Shown: positions 1 through 5,092 of the stretch, piece after piece
Numbering within the stretch: the stretch's first letter is position 1
Layout of the letters: each line of letters opens with the position of its first letter
Assembly (NCBI GenBank): GCA_029865675.1
Contig: JARXAU010000003.1
Coordinates: forward strand, 1 to 5,092
Source: Rhodoferax sp.
GTDB lineage: Bacteria > Pseudomonadota > Gammaproteobacteria > Burkholderiales > Burkholderiaceae_C
Reading direction: 5' to 3'
Length of the DNA stretch: 5,092 nucleotides
Notes under the pieces: generated by a model
Seen by the model: only the letters and a program-made list of their open reading frames with translations
What the model was told of the DNA's origin: nothing
Databases searched by the model: none
Program-made: the position numbers and the translations under genes

Positions 1-228
1 GTGCTGAGGCGCCGCAAGCTGCACGGCGGCGCGCTTTTCAAGTCCCCGCGCGCTCTCGGAAAATGTGTGCTTAAGCAAAAAAAGACCCCGCAGCGATCGC
101 GTCAACGAAACCCCGGCGGCCCAGTTTTCCAGGGCCCCGAAGAGGGTGTTGAGCAAATACCCTGACAAGTATCTTGGCCATGGCGGTACGCGGCACAGCG
201 CCTGCAACGAGTTTGGGTAGGTTGGCAT
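1..228 (-). CDS. Unrecognised protein, N-terminal part (runs off left edge)
   Basis: An open frame of 76 codons begins with ATG at 228-226 and is still open at the first base of the window, so only the N-terminus is visible. A good ribosome-binding site (GAGGGG, 244-239) lies 10 nt before the ATG. The gene follows the TetR stop codon by 24 nt on the same strand, so the two are probably co-transcribed. The visible peptide starts MPTYPNSLQALCRVPPWPRY. It continues with a moderately hydrophobic stretch (about residues 21-52, containing LLNTLFGALENW and LRGLFLLKH) and then an Ala/Arg-rich part. Codon third positions are mostly G or C, as in real genes of this window. I do not recognise the family and see no catalytic motif. 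A plus-strand frame over the same bases is open to about 162 but has no start signal inside the window, so the minus strand is preferred. Confidence 0.55.
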   Translation of the reverse strand, partial: MPTYPNSLQALCRVPPWPRYLSGYLLNTLFGALENWAAGVSLTRSLRGLFLLKHTFSESARGLEKRAAVQLAAPQH

Positions 229-252
229 ACCGCTATTACCCCTCAAGTATTG

Positions 253-921
253 CTACGCAATAGTTTCCAACACCGCCTTCACGCCCAGGCGCACGACCTT
301 CAATGCGTCGTTCGCTGACAACTGTTGATCCCTGCGCAAACGAACCCACGCATCCACACTCATCAGGAGGTCAAGTGTTTCAAACACCACCGCATTCTGT
401 TGAACGGAGGCGGGCAGCATATGTCGACTGATGGCACGAAGCCGAGCCACATCACGCGCAATGTTTTCGGCCACTACAGTGGATTGATGGCGATGAACTT
501 GCGCGGCAAGGTACATCGCGGCGATACGGTCATACAGTCCTGCCCGAAGCTCCAAGCTGTGCATAAGGCGATCCTGCCAAGACTCCCCGACTAGACGAGT
601 ATTTAACACTGGCGCGAGCAGAGATTCGAAATCGCTGCTCATTTCGCTGTAGAGCGAATTGAGGTCATCGAAATGTCGAAACACGGTGCGCAGACCAATC
701 TTGGCGCGGTGGGCGACTTGTTCTGCAGTGGGCGAGAGCCACCCTTCGTAAACCAGCGCCTTGAGCGCTTCCACAATCTTTTTTTTGGTAACCACACTGC
801 GATTGATTCGACCGTCAGGCGTTGGCAAAGCCAACCGCAATTTATCCCCCGTCGAAGATTCCAACTTGAGCGTTTGGGAGTGGCTTGGATGTTGTTGTCG
901 CACTTGTTTTGTGGATGGCAT
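253..921 (-). CDS. TetR/AcrR-family transcriptional regulator
   Basis: This is a probable ligand-responsive DNA-binding repressor of 222 residues. After a polar, probably disordered N-terminal stretch (about residues 1-42), the TetR DNA-binding domain spans about 43-95. Its helix-turn-helix is at 64-94, with PTAEQVAHRA then KIGLRTVFRHF, and the typical F..L..LY segment follows. The remaining ~125 residues are helical and poorly conserved, as expected for the ligand-binding and dimerisation domain of this family. The start is ATG 921-919, preceded by GGAA at 929-926; an in-frame TTG 39 nt upstream has no ribosome-binding site. The gene is divergent from the outer-membrane channel gene, and the space between holds two 19-bp palindromes that suit a TetR dimer. 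Autoregulation and control of the channel operon are inferred. The ligand is unknown, and family membership is much surer than target. Confidence 0.93.
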   Translation of the reverse strand: MPSTKQVRQQHPSHSQTLKLESSTGDKLRLALPTPDGRINRSVVTKKKIVEALKALVYEGWLSPTAEQVAHRAKIGLRTVFRHFDDLNSLYSEMSSDFESLLAPVLNTRLVGESWQDRLMHSLELRAGLYDRIAAMYLAAQVHRHQSTVVAENIARDVARLRAISRHMLPASVQQNAVVFETLDLLMSVDAWVRLRRDQQLSANDALKVVRLGVKAVLETIA

Positions 922-970
922 GGTATTCCAATATAAGCCGTGGCTGAGCTGCGGGTTCAATCGGAAATTG

Positions 971-989
971 TTGACACTGTAAGTGTCAA
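971..989. promoter_or_regulatory. Operator 1, probable TetR-family binding site
   Basis: TTGACACTGTAAGTGTCAA is a palindrome with perfect 8-bp arms around a 3-bp centre. It lies 50 bp before the regulator ATG and 81 bp before the channel ATG. Size and symmetry suit a TetR-family dimer. It contains a -35-like TTGACA on each strand, so binding could block either promoter. Assignment to the neighbouring regulator is inference from position and from the second copy downstream. Confidence 0.72.
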
Positions 990-1030
990 AAACTAAGGGT
1001 TAACGATGATTCACTTTCCCATTGAAAAAT

Positions 1031-1049
1031 ATGACACTTAAAATGTCAT
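1031..1049. promoter_or_regulatory. Operator 2, probable TetR-family binding site
   Basis: ATGACACTTAAAATGTCAT matches operator 1 at 15 of 19 positions and keeps the TGACACT and TGTCA half-sites. Eight of its nine base pairs are symmetric; the exception is C7 opposite A13. It ends 9 bp before the channel gene's GGAG ribosome-binding site, so a bound repressor would sit at or just downstream of the channel promoter. The imperfect arm may make it the weaker site (inference). Confidence 0.68.
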
Positions 1050-1058
1050 TAACATTTT

Positions 1059-1062
1059 GGAG
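1059..1062 (+). promoter_or_regulatory. Ribosome-binding site that fixes the channel gene start
   Basis: GGAG lies 7 nt before ATG 1070-1072. This supports that ATG over the in-frame TTG at 1022, which lies upstream of operator 2 and lacks a ribosome-binding site. Confidence 0.75.
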
Positions 1063-1069
1063 ATTGAAC

Positions 1070-2179
1070 ATGCTAAGTCATCGCTTATCTCGGCCCGCCT
1101 TCGCAGCGGCTGCTTTGCTTGTCGTTACCGGGCATGCCTTTGCTGCCGACGGTTGGAAACTCCGCTTCCCCCTAGCGGGAACACTGGGCGGAGAAATTGT
1201 CGTAAATAAACTGACTCCCGGCTTGTTTGGCAATGTGGTGGTCACCCAAGTTGAAGTTGACAAAGTGTCTGGCAACGACGGGGATTCTCTCAGGTTAACG
1301 CAAGCTGGTTCCTTTTCAACTCCCACCCCGGTGTTCGGTGCGGTGCGGACTGCCAGTTTTTCGGGTTCGGCCGCTGTGGCAGTAAAGCAAAGCCAAACCA
1401 ATTCAAACCTGCTGTTGGGTTATCTTACCGAAGAAGAGTACTACGGTGGTCGACTCTCTTTTTCTGTGAATATCCCCCATGCGTCGTTAAGTCGCACCTT
1501 CACGTTGACCGGGACCACGCCGACCCTGAGTACGCTATCACCTGCGGTTCCGCCTGCGGCGGCAGCCCAAGCGCAGGCAGCTGTCCAGCAGGGCTTCGGT
1601 ACCAATTACCAAGCAGCATTAGCCTCCAACTCTGCTAAGGGAACAGGCTCTGCATCTGCAATGGGGGATATCGAAGTTACCGGGGCTTGGGTGCAAGTCA
1701 AGGACGACATGAAGGTGGTTCTCGGTACAACCTTGGCCATGCCCACCGGTCAGTACGACAAAGACAGCGCCTTAAATGTTGGTTTCGGCAATTACTACAC
1801 ACTGCGTTCGGGCGGTGCCGTCTCGTTCAAAACTAACCAGAACTTGACGCTAGGCGCACGGGCTAGTCTGGGGTTCAATTCCCCCAACACGGATAACGGC
1901 GTTCGAACTGGAAACTTCTGGGGTCTAGACTTGGCTGCGGCTTATCTCACACCCATAGGCGTGTTTGGGCCGCACTTGCTGCAAGTGACACAGTACGAGG
2001 ACGATCAAGGTGGCACCTTCGGTGGCAATCGCTTTAGCGCCACCGGTGCAGGGGTGTTTTATACAACCCTGATTAGGCCAATCAATGCGGGGATGAACCT
2101 GACCTACATGAAGATGGTTGACAGTCGCAACGCATTGAATGGTTCGTTTGTACAGATTCGGATCACCAAAAGGTTTTGA
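1070..2179 (+). CDS. Outer-membrane channel, phenol/MetA-pathway transporter type
   Basis: A 369-residue predicted outer-membrane beta-barrel probably involved in uptake of hydrophobic or aromatic compounds. Residues 1-25 form a Sec signal peptide: basic n-region, hydrophobic core around 10-20, AFA then AD at the cleavage site (25/26). The start is ATG 1070 with GGAG 7 nt upstream. The mature N-terminus has a Gly/Pro pattern (LTPGLFGNVVV, 48-58) typical of the putative MetA-pathway family (PF13557). An Ala/Gln/Ser-rich stretch (about 157-198) follows and may be a loop or linker. The C-terminal part shows alternating hydrophobic strands (GDIEVTGAW, 199-207; LGTTLAMPTGQYD, 218-230; LTYMKMV, 344-350), and the protein ends IRITKRF, with the terminal Phe expected of a barrel recognised by the BAM assembly machinery. 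It is the first gene of a two-gene unit and sits directly behind operator 2. Family assignment is from remembered patterns; the substrate is unknown. Confidence 0.85.
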   Translation: MLSHRLSRPAFAAAALLVVTGHAFAADGWKLRFPLAGTLGGEIVVNKLTPGLFGNVVVTQVEVDKVSGNDGDSLRLTQAGSFSTPTPVFGAVRTASFSGSAAVAVKQSQTNSNLLLGYLTEEEYYGGRLSFSVNIPHASLSRTFTLTGTTPTLSTLSPAVPPAAAAQAQAAVQQGFGTNYQAALASNSAKGTGSASAMGDIEVTGAWVQVKDDMKVVLGTTLAMPTGQYDKDSALNVGFGNYYTLRSGGAVSFKTNQNLTLGARASLGFNSPNTDNGVRTGNFWGLDLAAAYLTPIGVFGPHLLQVTQYEDDQGGTFGGNRFSATGAGVFYTTLIRPINAGMNLTYMKMVDSRNALNGSFVQIRITKRF

Positions 2180-2192
2180 TTCTTGAACCCGT

Positions 2193-2855
2193 ATGAGACT
2201 CGAAAAGTCGTCAAAGACCCCAGGCCAAGCATCTTTTTGGCCTTGGGTTGCAGTTGCTGTGGTTTATGCACTGTTTCTGCTGTGGCATGAGCCTTGGCTC
2301 AAAGCGCCTTTGACTGCCGCCGAACTCGATACCGCTTTGAGGGGCATGGAATCGAACCAGCAGGTGTCAAAAGGTGAAAAGGATGCGATCAGGTCCTTTT
2401 TTGCAAATGACGACGGGAAGCCGTTTTACAACCTCAACCTCATGCTGTTCTCCGACCGCGCTGTGTATGCCGATGGCGCGCTACACCTCGGTATCGTGAC
2501 CGGTGCTGACGCTAATGATGCCTATGCAAAGGTGGTGCTTCCACACCTGTTGCGCCGCGGAAGTTATCCTATGTTTACGGCAAGCAAGATTACTGGGCTG
2601 TTGAATGAGAATGCGCCGGGCGCAGACTTCTTCCAAGAAGTGGCGATCGTGCGTTACCGCAGCCGCCGCGACATGCTCGACATGATCCTCGACCCCAATT
2701 TCAAGGCCGGTTCGCCGCATAAATTCGCAGCGCTGGCCAAGAATGTGGCCCTACCCACCCGTGGTGGACTGGTGCTTGATTTGGGCATCTTGGTTCCACT
2801 AGGCTTGTTTTCGATTGCCCTACTTGCTTCGCGGAAAAGACATACCTCACTTTGA
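2193..2855 (+). CDS. Membrane-anchored DUF1330-like protein
   Basis: A 220-residue protein with a hydrophobic segment near each end: about 15-31 (WPWVAVAVVYALFLLW) and 191-212, the latter followed by SRKRH, a positive cluster suggesting a cytoplasmic C-terminus. The short lysine-containing N-terminus suggests that both tails are cytoplasmic and the ~160-residue middle is periplasmic (inference). The middle holds DDGKPFYNLNLMLF (73-86) and then, at about 146-188, FQEVAIVRYRSRRDMLDMILDP with PHKFAAL. Both resemble DUF1330-type dimeric ferredoxin-like proteins (NLM near the first strand; the R-S-R-.-.-.-L...DP strand-helix pattern). The molecular role of these proteins is not established. The ATG lies 13 nt after the channel stop codon and lacks a clear ribosome-binding site, so translation is probably coupled to the channel gene. 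A helper or sensor acting beside the channel is one possible role. Confidence 0.75.
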   Translation: MRLEKSSKTPGQASFWPWVAVAVVYALFLLWHEPWLKAPLTAAELDTALRGMESNQQVSKGEKDAIRSFFANDDGKPFYNLNLMLFSDRAVYADGALHLGIVTGADANDAYAKVVLPHLLRRGSYPMFTASKITGLLNENAPGADFFQEVAIVRYRSRRDMLDMILDPNFKAGSPHKFAALAKNVALPTRGGLVLDLGILVPLGLFSIALLASRKRHTSL

Positions 2856-2871
2856 TAGAAGTAGCGGCATT
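2856..2871. other. 16-bp gap between convergent operons
   Basis: The stop codons of the DUF1330-like gene (2853-2855) and the SDR gene (2874-2872) face each other with 16 bp between. I see no strong hairpin followed by a T-run on either strand here or just inside either gene, so an intrinsic terminator is not called. Termination may be Rho-dependent, or the transcripts may overlap. Confidence 0.6.
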
Positions 2872-3768
2872 TCAGCCAGCATTCAAAGACTTCTTTAAAT
2901 AGGCCGTCACGCCGGGCATTTTTTCAAAAGGATCGGTAGGATTGCGGCCCGCTAGCTGGTCAGCTGCCCGAACACTGACATTGTGCATATCCTGTGGGTG
3001 CGTGAAAACATAGAAGCGGCTGTCCATCACCGCTGCCATTGTCTGTTGCGCCACATCCGCCGCCGATACACGCGAAAGTGCCATGCCTTGATCAGTCATC
3101 AACCGGGCAAGCTGTTGCGAGGCCGTGGGGGCCAAAGTGGTGATGGCGGCATGGCGTTCGCTACGCGAGATGCCCGTTGGCACCATGCCCGGGCAGACTA
3201 CCGAAACGTTCACACGGTCGGTCAGCAATGCCAGGTCGTGATAGAGCGTCTCAGTGAATCCCAATACTGCAAACTTGGACGCGTTGTAGAGAGACATGAG
3301 TGGCGCGCACTGTAGCCCTGCCATAGACGCTACGTTGACGATGTGCGCTTCAAAATCATCGGACCGCTTAGCCGCTTCCAGCATATGGGGAACAAATGAG
3401 CGCACGCCATTGACCACGCCGTGTAGGTTGACCCCCATGACCTGGTGCCACTCGTTTGGGGTGTTCTCCCAGGCCAAACCGCCAGCTGCAATACCAGCGT
3501 TGTTTATGAGCAGTTCGGGCACCCCGAACCGAGAGAAAGTAGCCTCTGCAAGGGCCTGTACCTCCTCGGCACGCGAAACGTCTATGCGCATAGCGAGCGT
3601 AGTTGCGCCGATAGTTTGAATTTCGGCTTCGGCACGAGCCAAAGGTTCTGCCTCTATGTCCGAAAGTACAACGGACATTCCGGCTCGTGCAGCCAGCCGA
3701 GCCAGTTCCAGCCCAAACCCTGATGCTGCACCAGTTATTACTGCGGTGCGATCTTGCAGTTGTTTCAT
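2872..3768 (-). CDS. Short-chain dehydrogenase/reductase (classical SDR)
   Basis: A 298-residue cytoplasmic NAD(P)-dependent oxidoreductase with every classical SDR element. The cofactor loop TGAASGFG is at 12-19, Asp37 ends strand 2 (SDIE) and favours NAD(H) over NADP(H), and DV is at 63-64. NNAG is at 89-92, Asn114 is in VNLHG, catalytic Ser148 is in NVASMAG, Tyr161 and Lys165 form YNASK, and PGMVPTG is at 193-199. The family interconverts alcohols and ketones; the substrate is not readable. About 45 residues beyond the usual ~250 form a C-terminal extension ending KKSLNAG. ATG 3768-3766 overlaps the stop of the preceding EF-hand gene as ATGA. With only a weak purine run upstream, translation is probably coupled. 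The pairing with a DUF2855 protein in one operon suggests successive redox steps on one substrate (inference). Confidence 0.95.
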   Translation of the reverse strand: MKQLQDRTAVITGAASGFGLELARLAARAGMSVVLSDIEAEPLARAEAEIQTIGATTLAMRIDVSRAEEVQALAEATFSRFGVPELLINNAGIAAGGLAWENTPNEWHQVMGVNLHGVVNGVRSFVPHMLEAAKRSDDFEAHIVNVASMAGLQCAPLMSLYNASKFAVLGFTETLYHDLALLTDRVNVSVVCPGMVPTGISRSERHAAITTLAPTASQQLARLMTDQGMALSRVSAADVAQQTMAAVMDSRFYVFTHPQDMHNVSVRAADQLAGRNPTDPFEKMPGVTAYLKKSLNAG

Positions 3769-4037
3769 TGTGATGCCGCCATTATTTTGATCTGTTCTAC
3801 CGTGATGTAGCCACGTTTTTGTGTATCAATGAGATCAAAGTTGGCTGCAACCTTTGGCATGCCTGCGTTTGCTTCTTCAAGAGTGAGCTTACCGTCGCCT
3901 TTCTTATTGGCCGCCTTGAAATGTTCTTGAATCATTACATCGAGCGCTGTGCCTTTGCTTTGGGCTAAGGAATGCAGGGGTGTGAAAAATACGACATAAG
4001 CCGCCACGGTCAATTGCAACAGAGTTGAAATTTTCAT
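3765..4037 (-). CDS. Small exported protein with degenerate EF-hands
   Basis: A 90-residue protein with a Sec signal peptide: MKIS, a hydrophobic core at about 5-20, and a likely cut after SLA (25/26). The mature part is about 65 residues, probably periplasmic or secreted. Two EF-hand-like helix-loop-helix units follow. Loop 1 (44-55) reads NKKGDGKLTLEE, keeping Asp at loop position 5, Gly6 and Glu12 but with Asn at 1 and Lys at 3. Loop 2 (71-82) reads DTQKRGYITVEQ, keeping Asp1 and Gly6 but with Gln at 3, Arg at 5 and Gln at 12. Canonical calcium binding is therefore doubtful, above all for loop 2. The start is ATG 4037-4035: it gives a clean signal peptide and lies 31 nt after the DUF2855 stop codon. 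A longer frame from 4169 would run inside the DUF2855 gene and bury the signal. It overlaps the SDR gene start by 4 nt. Function unknown. Confidence 0.82.
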   Translation of the reverse strand: MKISTLLQLTVAAYVVFFTPLHSLAQSKGTALDVMIQEHFKAANKKGDGKLTLEEANAGMPKVAANFDLIDTQKRGYITVEQIKIMAASQ

Positions 4038-4068
4038 GGTCTTTTTGCGTTGAGGTAAAGGCCTGGAC

Positions 4069-5092
4069 TCAAAGCAGCAGAATGTGACCGCTGCGGGCGT
4101 CGGCTGTACCGGAAAGGACTTGTTGGTAGGCCTTCTGCACAGCGGCAGCGCCTTCATGGTGTTGAACAATCAGCCAAGGATCGATCGGGTCCACTGCCCG
4201 GTTAACAAAGGTGCGCCAGTCAACACCCATGCGTTCCATCAGGCCACTCATACCCCATTCGCCCACACGCTTAAAAGCTTGCGTTGGAATGAACAAGAAC
4301 ACTGGTTTGGGGCCCGGCAACCCTGAGGACGAAACCATCGCTTCAGCGTGCGACCCACCAATCAAACTGCTATGGAGCAGCTTGTTTAGTTGCTGGTGTA
4401 CGCGTCGGCGAATTTCCGATGAGCCGGCATAGTCTAGGTACACGCTAGCTGCTTGGGCGTCAAGTTGTTCGATTTCTTCGTAAGGCAGTACACAGTGGTA
4501 GCAGCCCAAAGACTCTACGAATGGTTTGTTGTGCGCAGCGGTCAAACCCACGACTTGTACCCCGCCGCGCTTGTAAAGTTGGTAGGCAGTACCGTAGGCC
4601 GTTTTACTTGAGGCGCTGGAGATCACCATCGTATCGGCCCCAAAGTAGCCGTTATCGAATAGGAAGTCTTCGACCAGCCACGAGGTGCTGAACATCGGAC
4701 GAAGGATGGCCTCGGCGTCTTCCTGACCATCTTGATGCATCGGATCAGCTGCGCACCGTTGGTACTCGTTATAAACGTACACAAGCTTGCGCCGGTGGGA
4801 GATGCCATCGGTAAAGCCCATAGTTGTCAGCTTGACCGGTTCAACGACCACCTCTGATGCCATGGGCCAGAAACCCCAGATCCGCTCGCCAACAGCCAGG
4901 CCCGCTGTCAGTGACTCAGATACTGTGGCAAACCCCCACGCCGGAACACAAACCCAAGGGTCAGAGGCAGGAAAGAATTGCCAATACTGCATCTTGTCGC
5001 CAGTTAAAGCGTAGCTGATGTTATTGGCAGTCAGACCTACACGCTCAATCCGCATACGGCACTGACCAGCGGTCAGCGCCACGGGCGGCGAG
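4069..5092 (-). CDS. DUF2855 family protein (MDR-like), 5' end outside window
   Basis: At least 340 codons of a DUF2855-family protein (PF11017), an uncharacterised group resembling medium-chain dehydrogenase/reductases. Counting from the in-frame GTG at 5082, residues 10-25 contain the family-like MRIERVGLTANNISYA and 27-41 TGDKMQYWQFFPASD. GERIWGFWPM (66-75) looks like the MDR barrel core. TMVISSASSKTAYGTA (151-166) stands where MDR enzymes carry the nucleotide-binding loop, and VYLDYAGSSEIRR (214-226) is a later Rossmann-type strand. The end, AYQQVLSGTADARSGHILLL, matches the usual MDR C-terminal pattern. The frame stays open through the window edge (Ser-Pro-Pro before the GTG) and the family normally has more residues there, so the true start lies beyond 5092 and the GTG is probably internal. 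First visible gene of the operon with the EF-hand and SDR genes. Reaction not established. Confidence 0.88.
   Translation of the reverse strand, partial: SPPVALTAGQCRMRIERVGLTANNISYALTGDKMQYWQFFPASDPWVCVPAWGFATVSESLTAGLAVGERIWGFWPMASEVVVEPVKLTTMGFTDGISHRRKLVYVYNEYQRCAADPMHQDGQEDAEAILRPMFSTSWLVEDFLFDNGYFGADTMVISSASSKTAYGTAYQLYKRGGVQVVGLTAAHNKPFVESLGCYHCVLPYEEIEQLDAQAASVYLDYAGSSEIRRRVHQQLNKLLHSSLIGGSHAEAMVSSSGLPGPKPVFLFIPTQAFKRVGEWGMSGLMERMGVDWRTFVNRAVDPIDPWLIVQHHEGAAAVQKAYQQVLSGTADARSGHILLL

Larger units (their letters stand above)
922..1069. promoter_or_regulatory. Divergent promoter/control region
   Basis: This 148-bp region separates the divergent regulator and channel genes and must hold the promoters of both, unless transcription enters from elsewhere. 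It is more AT-rich than the flanking coding DNA. Two similar palindromes occupy 971-989 and 1031-1049. TTGACA, the consensus -35 hexamer, occurs at 971-976 on the plus strand and, through the palindrome, at 989-984 on the minus strand. Neither has a convincing -10 element 16-18 bp downstream, so exact promoters are not called. A weak alternative for the regulator is TTGAAC (960-955) with TTATAT (936-931), spacing 18 bp, which would put transcription start almost at the ATG. Confidence 0.6.

Noticed and set aside
1..162. Plus-strand open frame from the left edge to a TGA near 162
   Set aside because: It has no start signal in the window and encodes a basic, low-complexity peptide. The opposite strand has a start codon, a ribosome-binding site and gene-like codon use.
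325..936. Plus-strand open frames opposite the TetR gene
   Set aside because: They are shadows of a clear TetR-family gene and show no recognisable domain or ribosome-binding site.
922..960. Longer TetR protein starting at TTG 960
   Set aside because: No ribosome-binding site precedes it, and the 13 extra residues add nothing to the domain. ATG 921 is more plausible.
971..1006. Sigma-70 promoter from TTGACA at 971
   Set aside because: The -35 hexamer is perfect, but the bases 17 bp downstream (TAAGGG) match TATAAT poorly, so no exact promoter is called.
1022..1069. Longer channel protein starting at TTG 1022
   Set aside because: It has no ribosome-binding site, would place operator 2 inside the coding region, and would put 16 extra residues before a clean signal peptide. 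ATG 1070 has GGAG at the right distance.
2878..2930. Intrinsic terminator for the SDR operon
   Set aside because: Short GC-rich patches next to a T-run (GCCGGGCATTTTTT) lie inside the SDR coding region on the plus strand and form no convincing stem.
2983..3723. Plus-strand open frames opposite the SDR gene
   Set aside because: The minus strand encodes every classical SDR motif; the opposite frames are rich in His, Arg and Cys and look like chance.
4038..4169. 44-residue N-terminal extension of the EF-hand protein
   Set aside because: It lies almost wholly within the DUF2855 coding sequence in another frame and would bury a well-formed signal peptide.

Overview
The window looks like a chromosomal fragment from a Gram-negative proteobacterium. 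The evidence is a signal-peptide-bearing outer-membrane beta-barrel ending in Phe, a secreted EF-hand-type protein and moderately GC-rich DNA. The protein flavour suggests a Betaproteobacterium (Burkholderiales), but that is an impression from family knowledge and no search was run. I see no rRNA, tRNA, CRISPR array, insertion sequence or phage gene.

Layout. (1) Positions 1-228, minus strand: the start of an unrecognised gene that runs off the left edge. (2) 253-921, minus: a TetR-family regulator, just upstream of and in frame with the partial gene. (3) 922-1069: a divergent control region with two matching 19-bp palindromes whose centres are 60 bp apart; these are the likely operators of the TetR protein. 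(4) 1070-2855, plus: a two-gene unit encoding a phenol/MetA-type outer-membrane channel, then an inner-membrane protein with two predicted membrane segments around a DUF1330-like domain. (5) 2856-2871: a 16-bp gap between convergent genes. (6) 2872-5092, minus: a compact three-gene unit read right to left. It holds a DUF2855 protein related to medium-chain reductases (5' end outside the window), a small exported protein with two degenerate EF-hand loops, and a classical short-chain dehydrogenase/reductase (SDR) whose start codon overlaps the preceding stop as ATGA.

How the genes may work together (inference). An outer-membrane channel for hydrophobic compounds, a membrane-anchored DUF1330-like protein, an SDR and a DUF2855 protein beside a TetR regulator would suit a ligand-inducible set for taking up and oxidising or reducing a hydrophobic substrate such as an aromatic, terpenoid, steroid or fatty-acid derivative. 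The substrate cannot be read from the sequence. The regulator probably represses itself and the channel operon through the paired palindromes. Whether it also controls the minus-strand operon is unknown because that promoter lies beyond the right edge.
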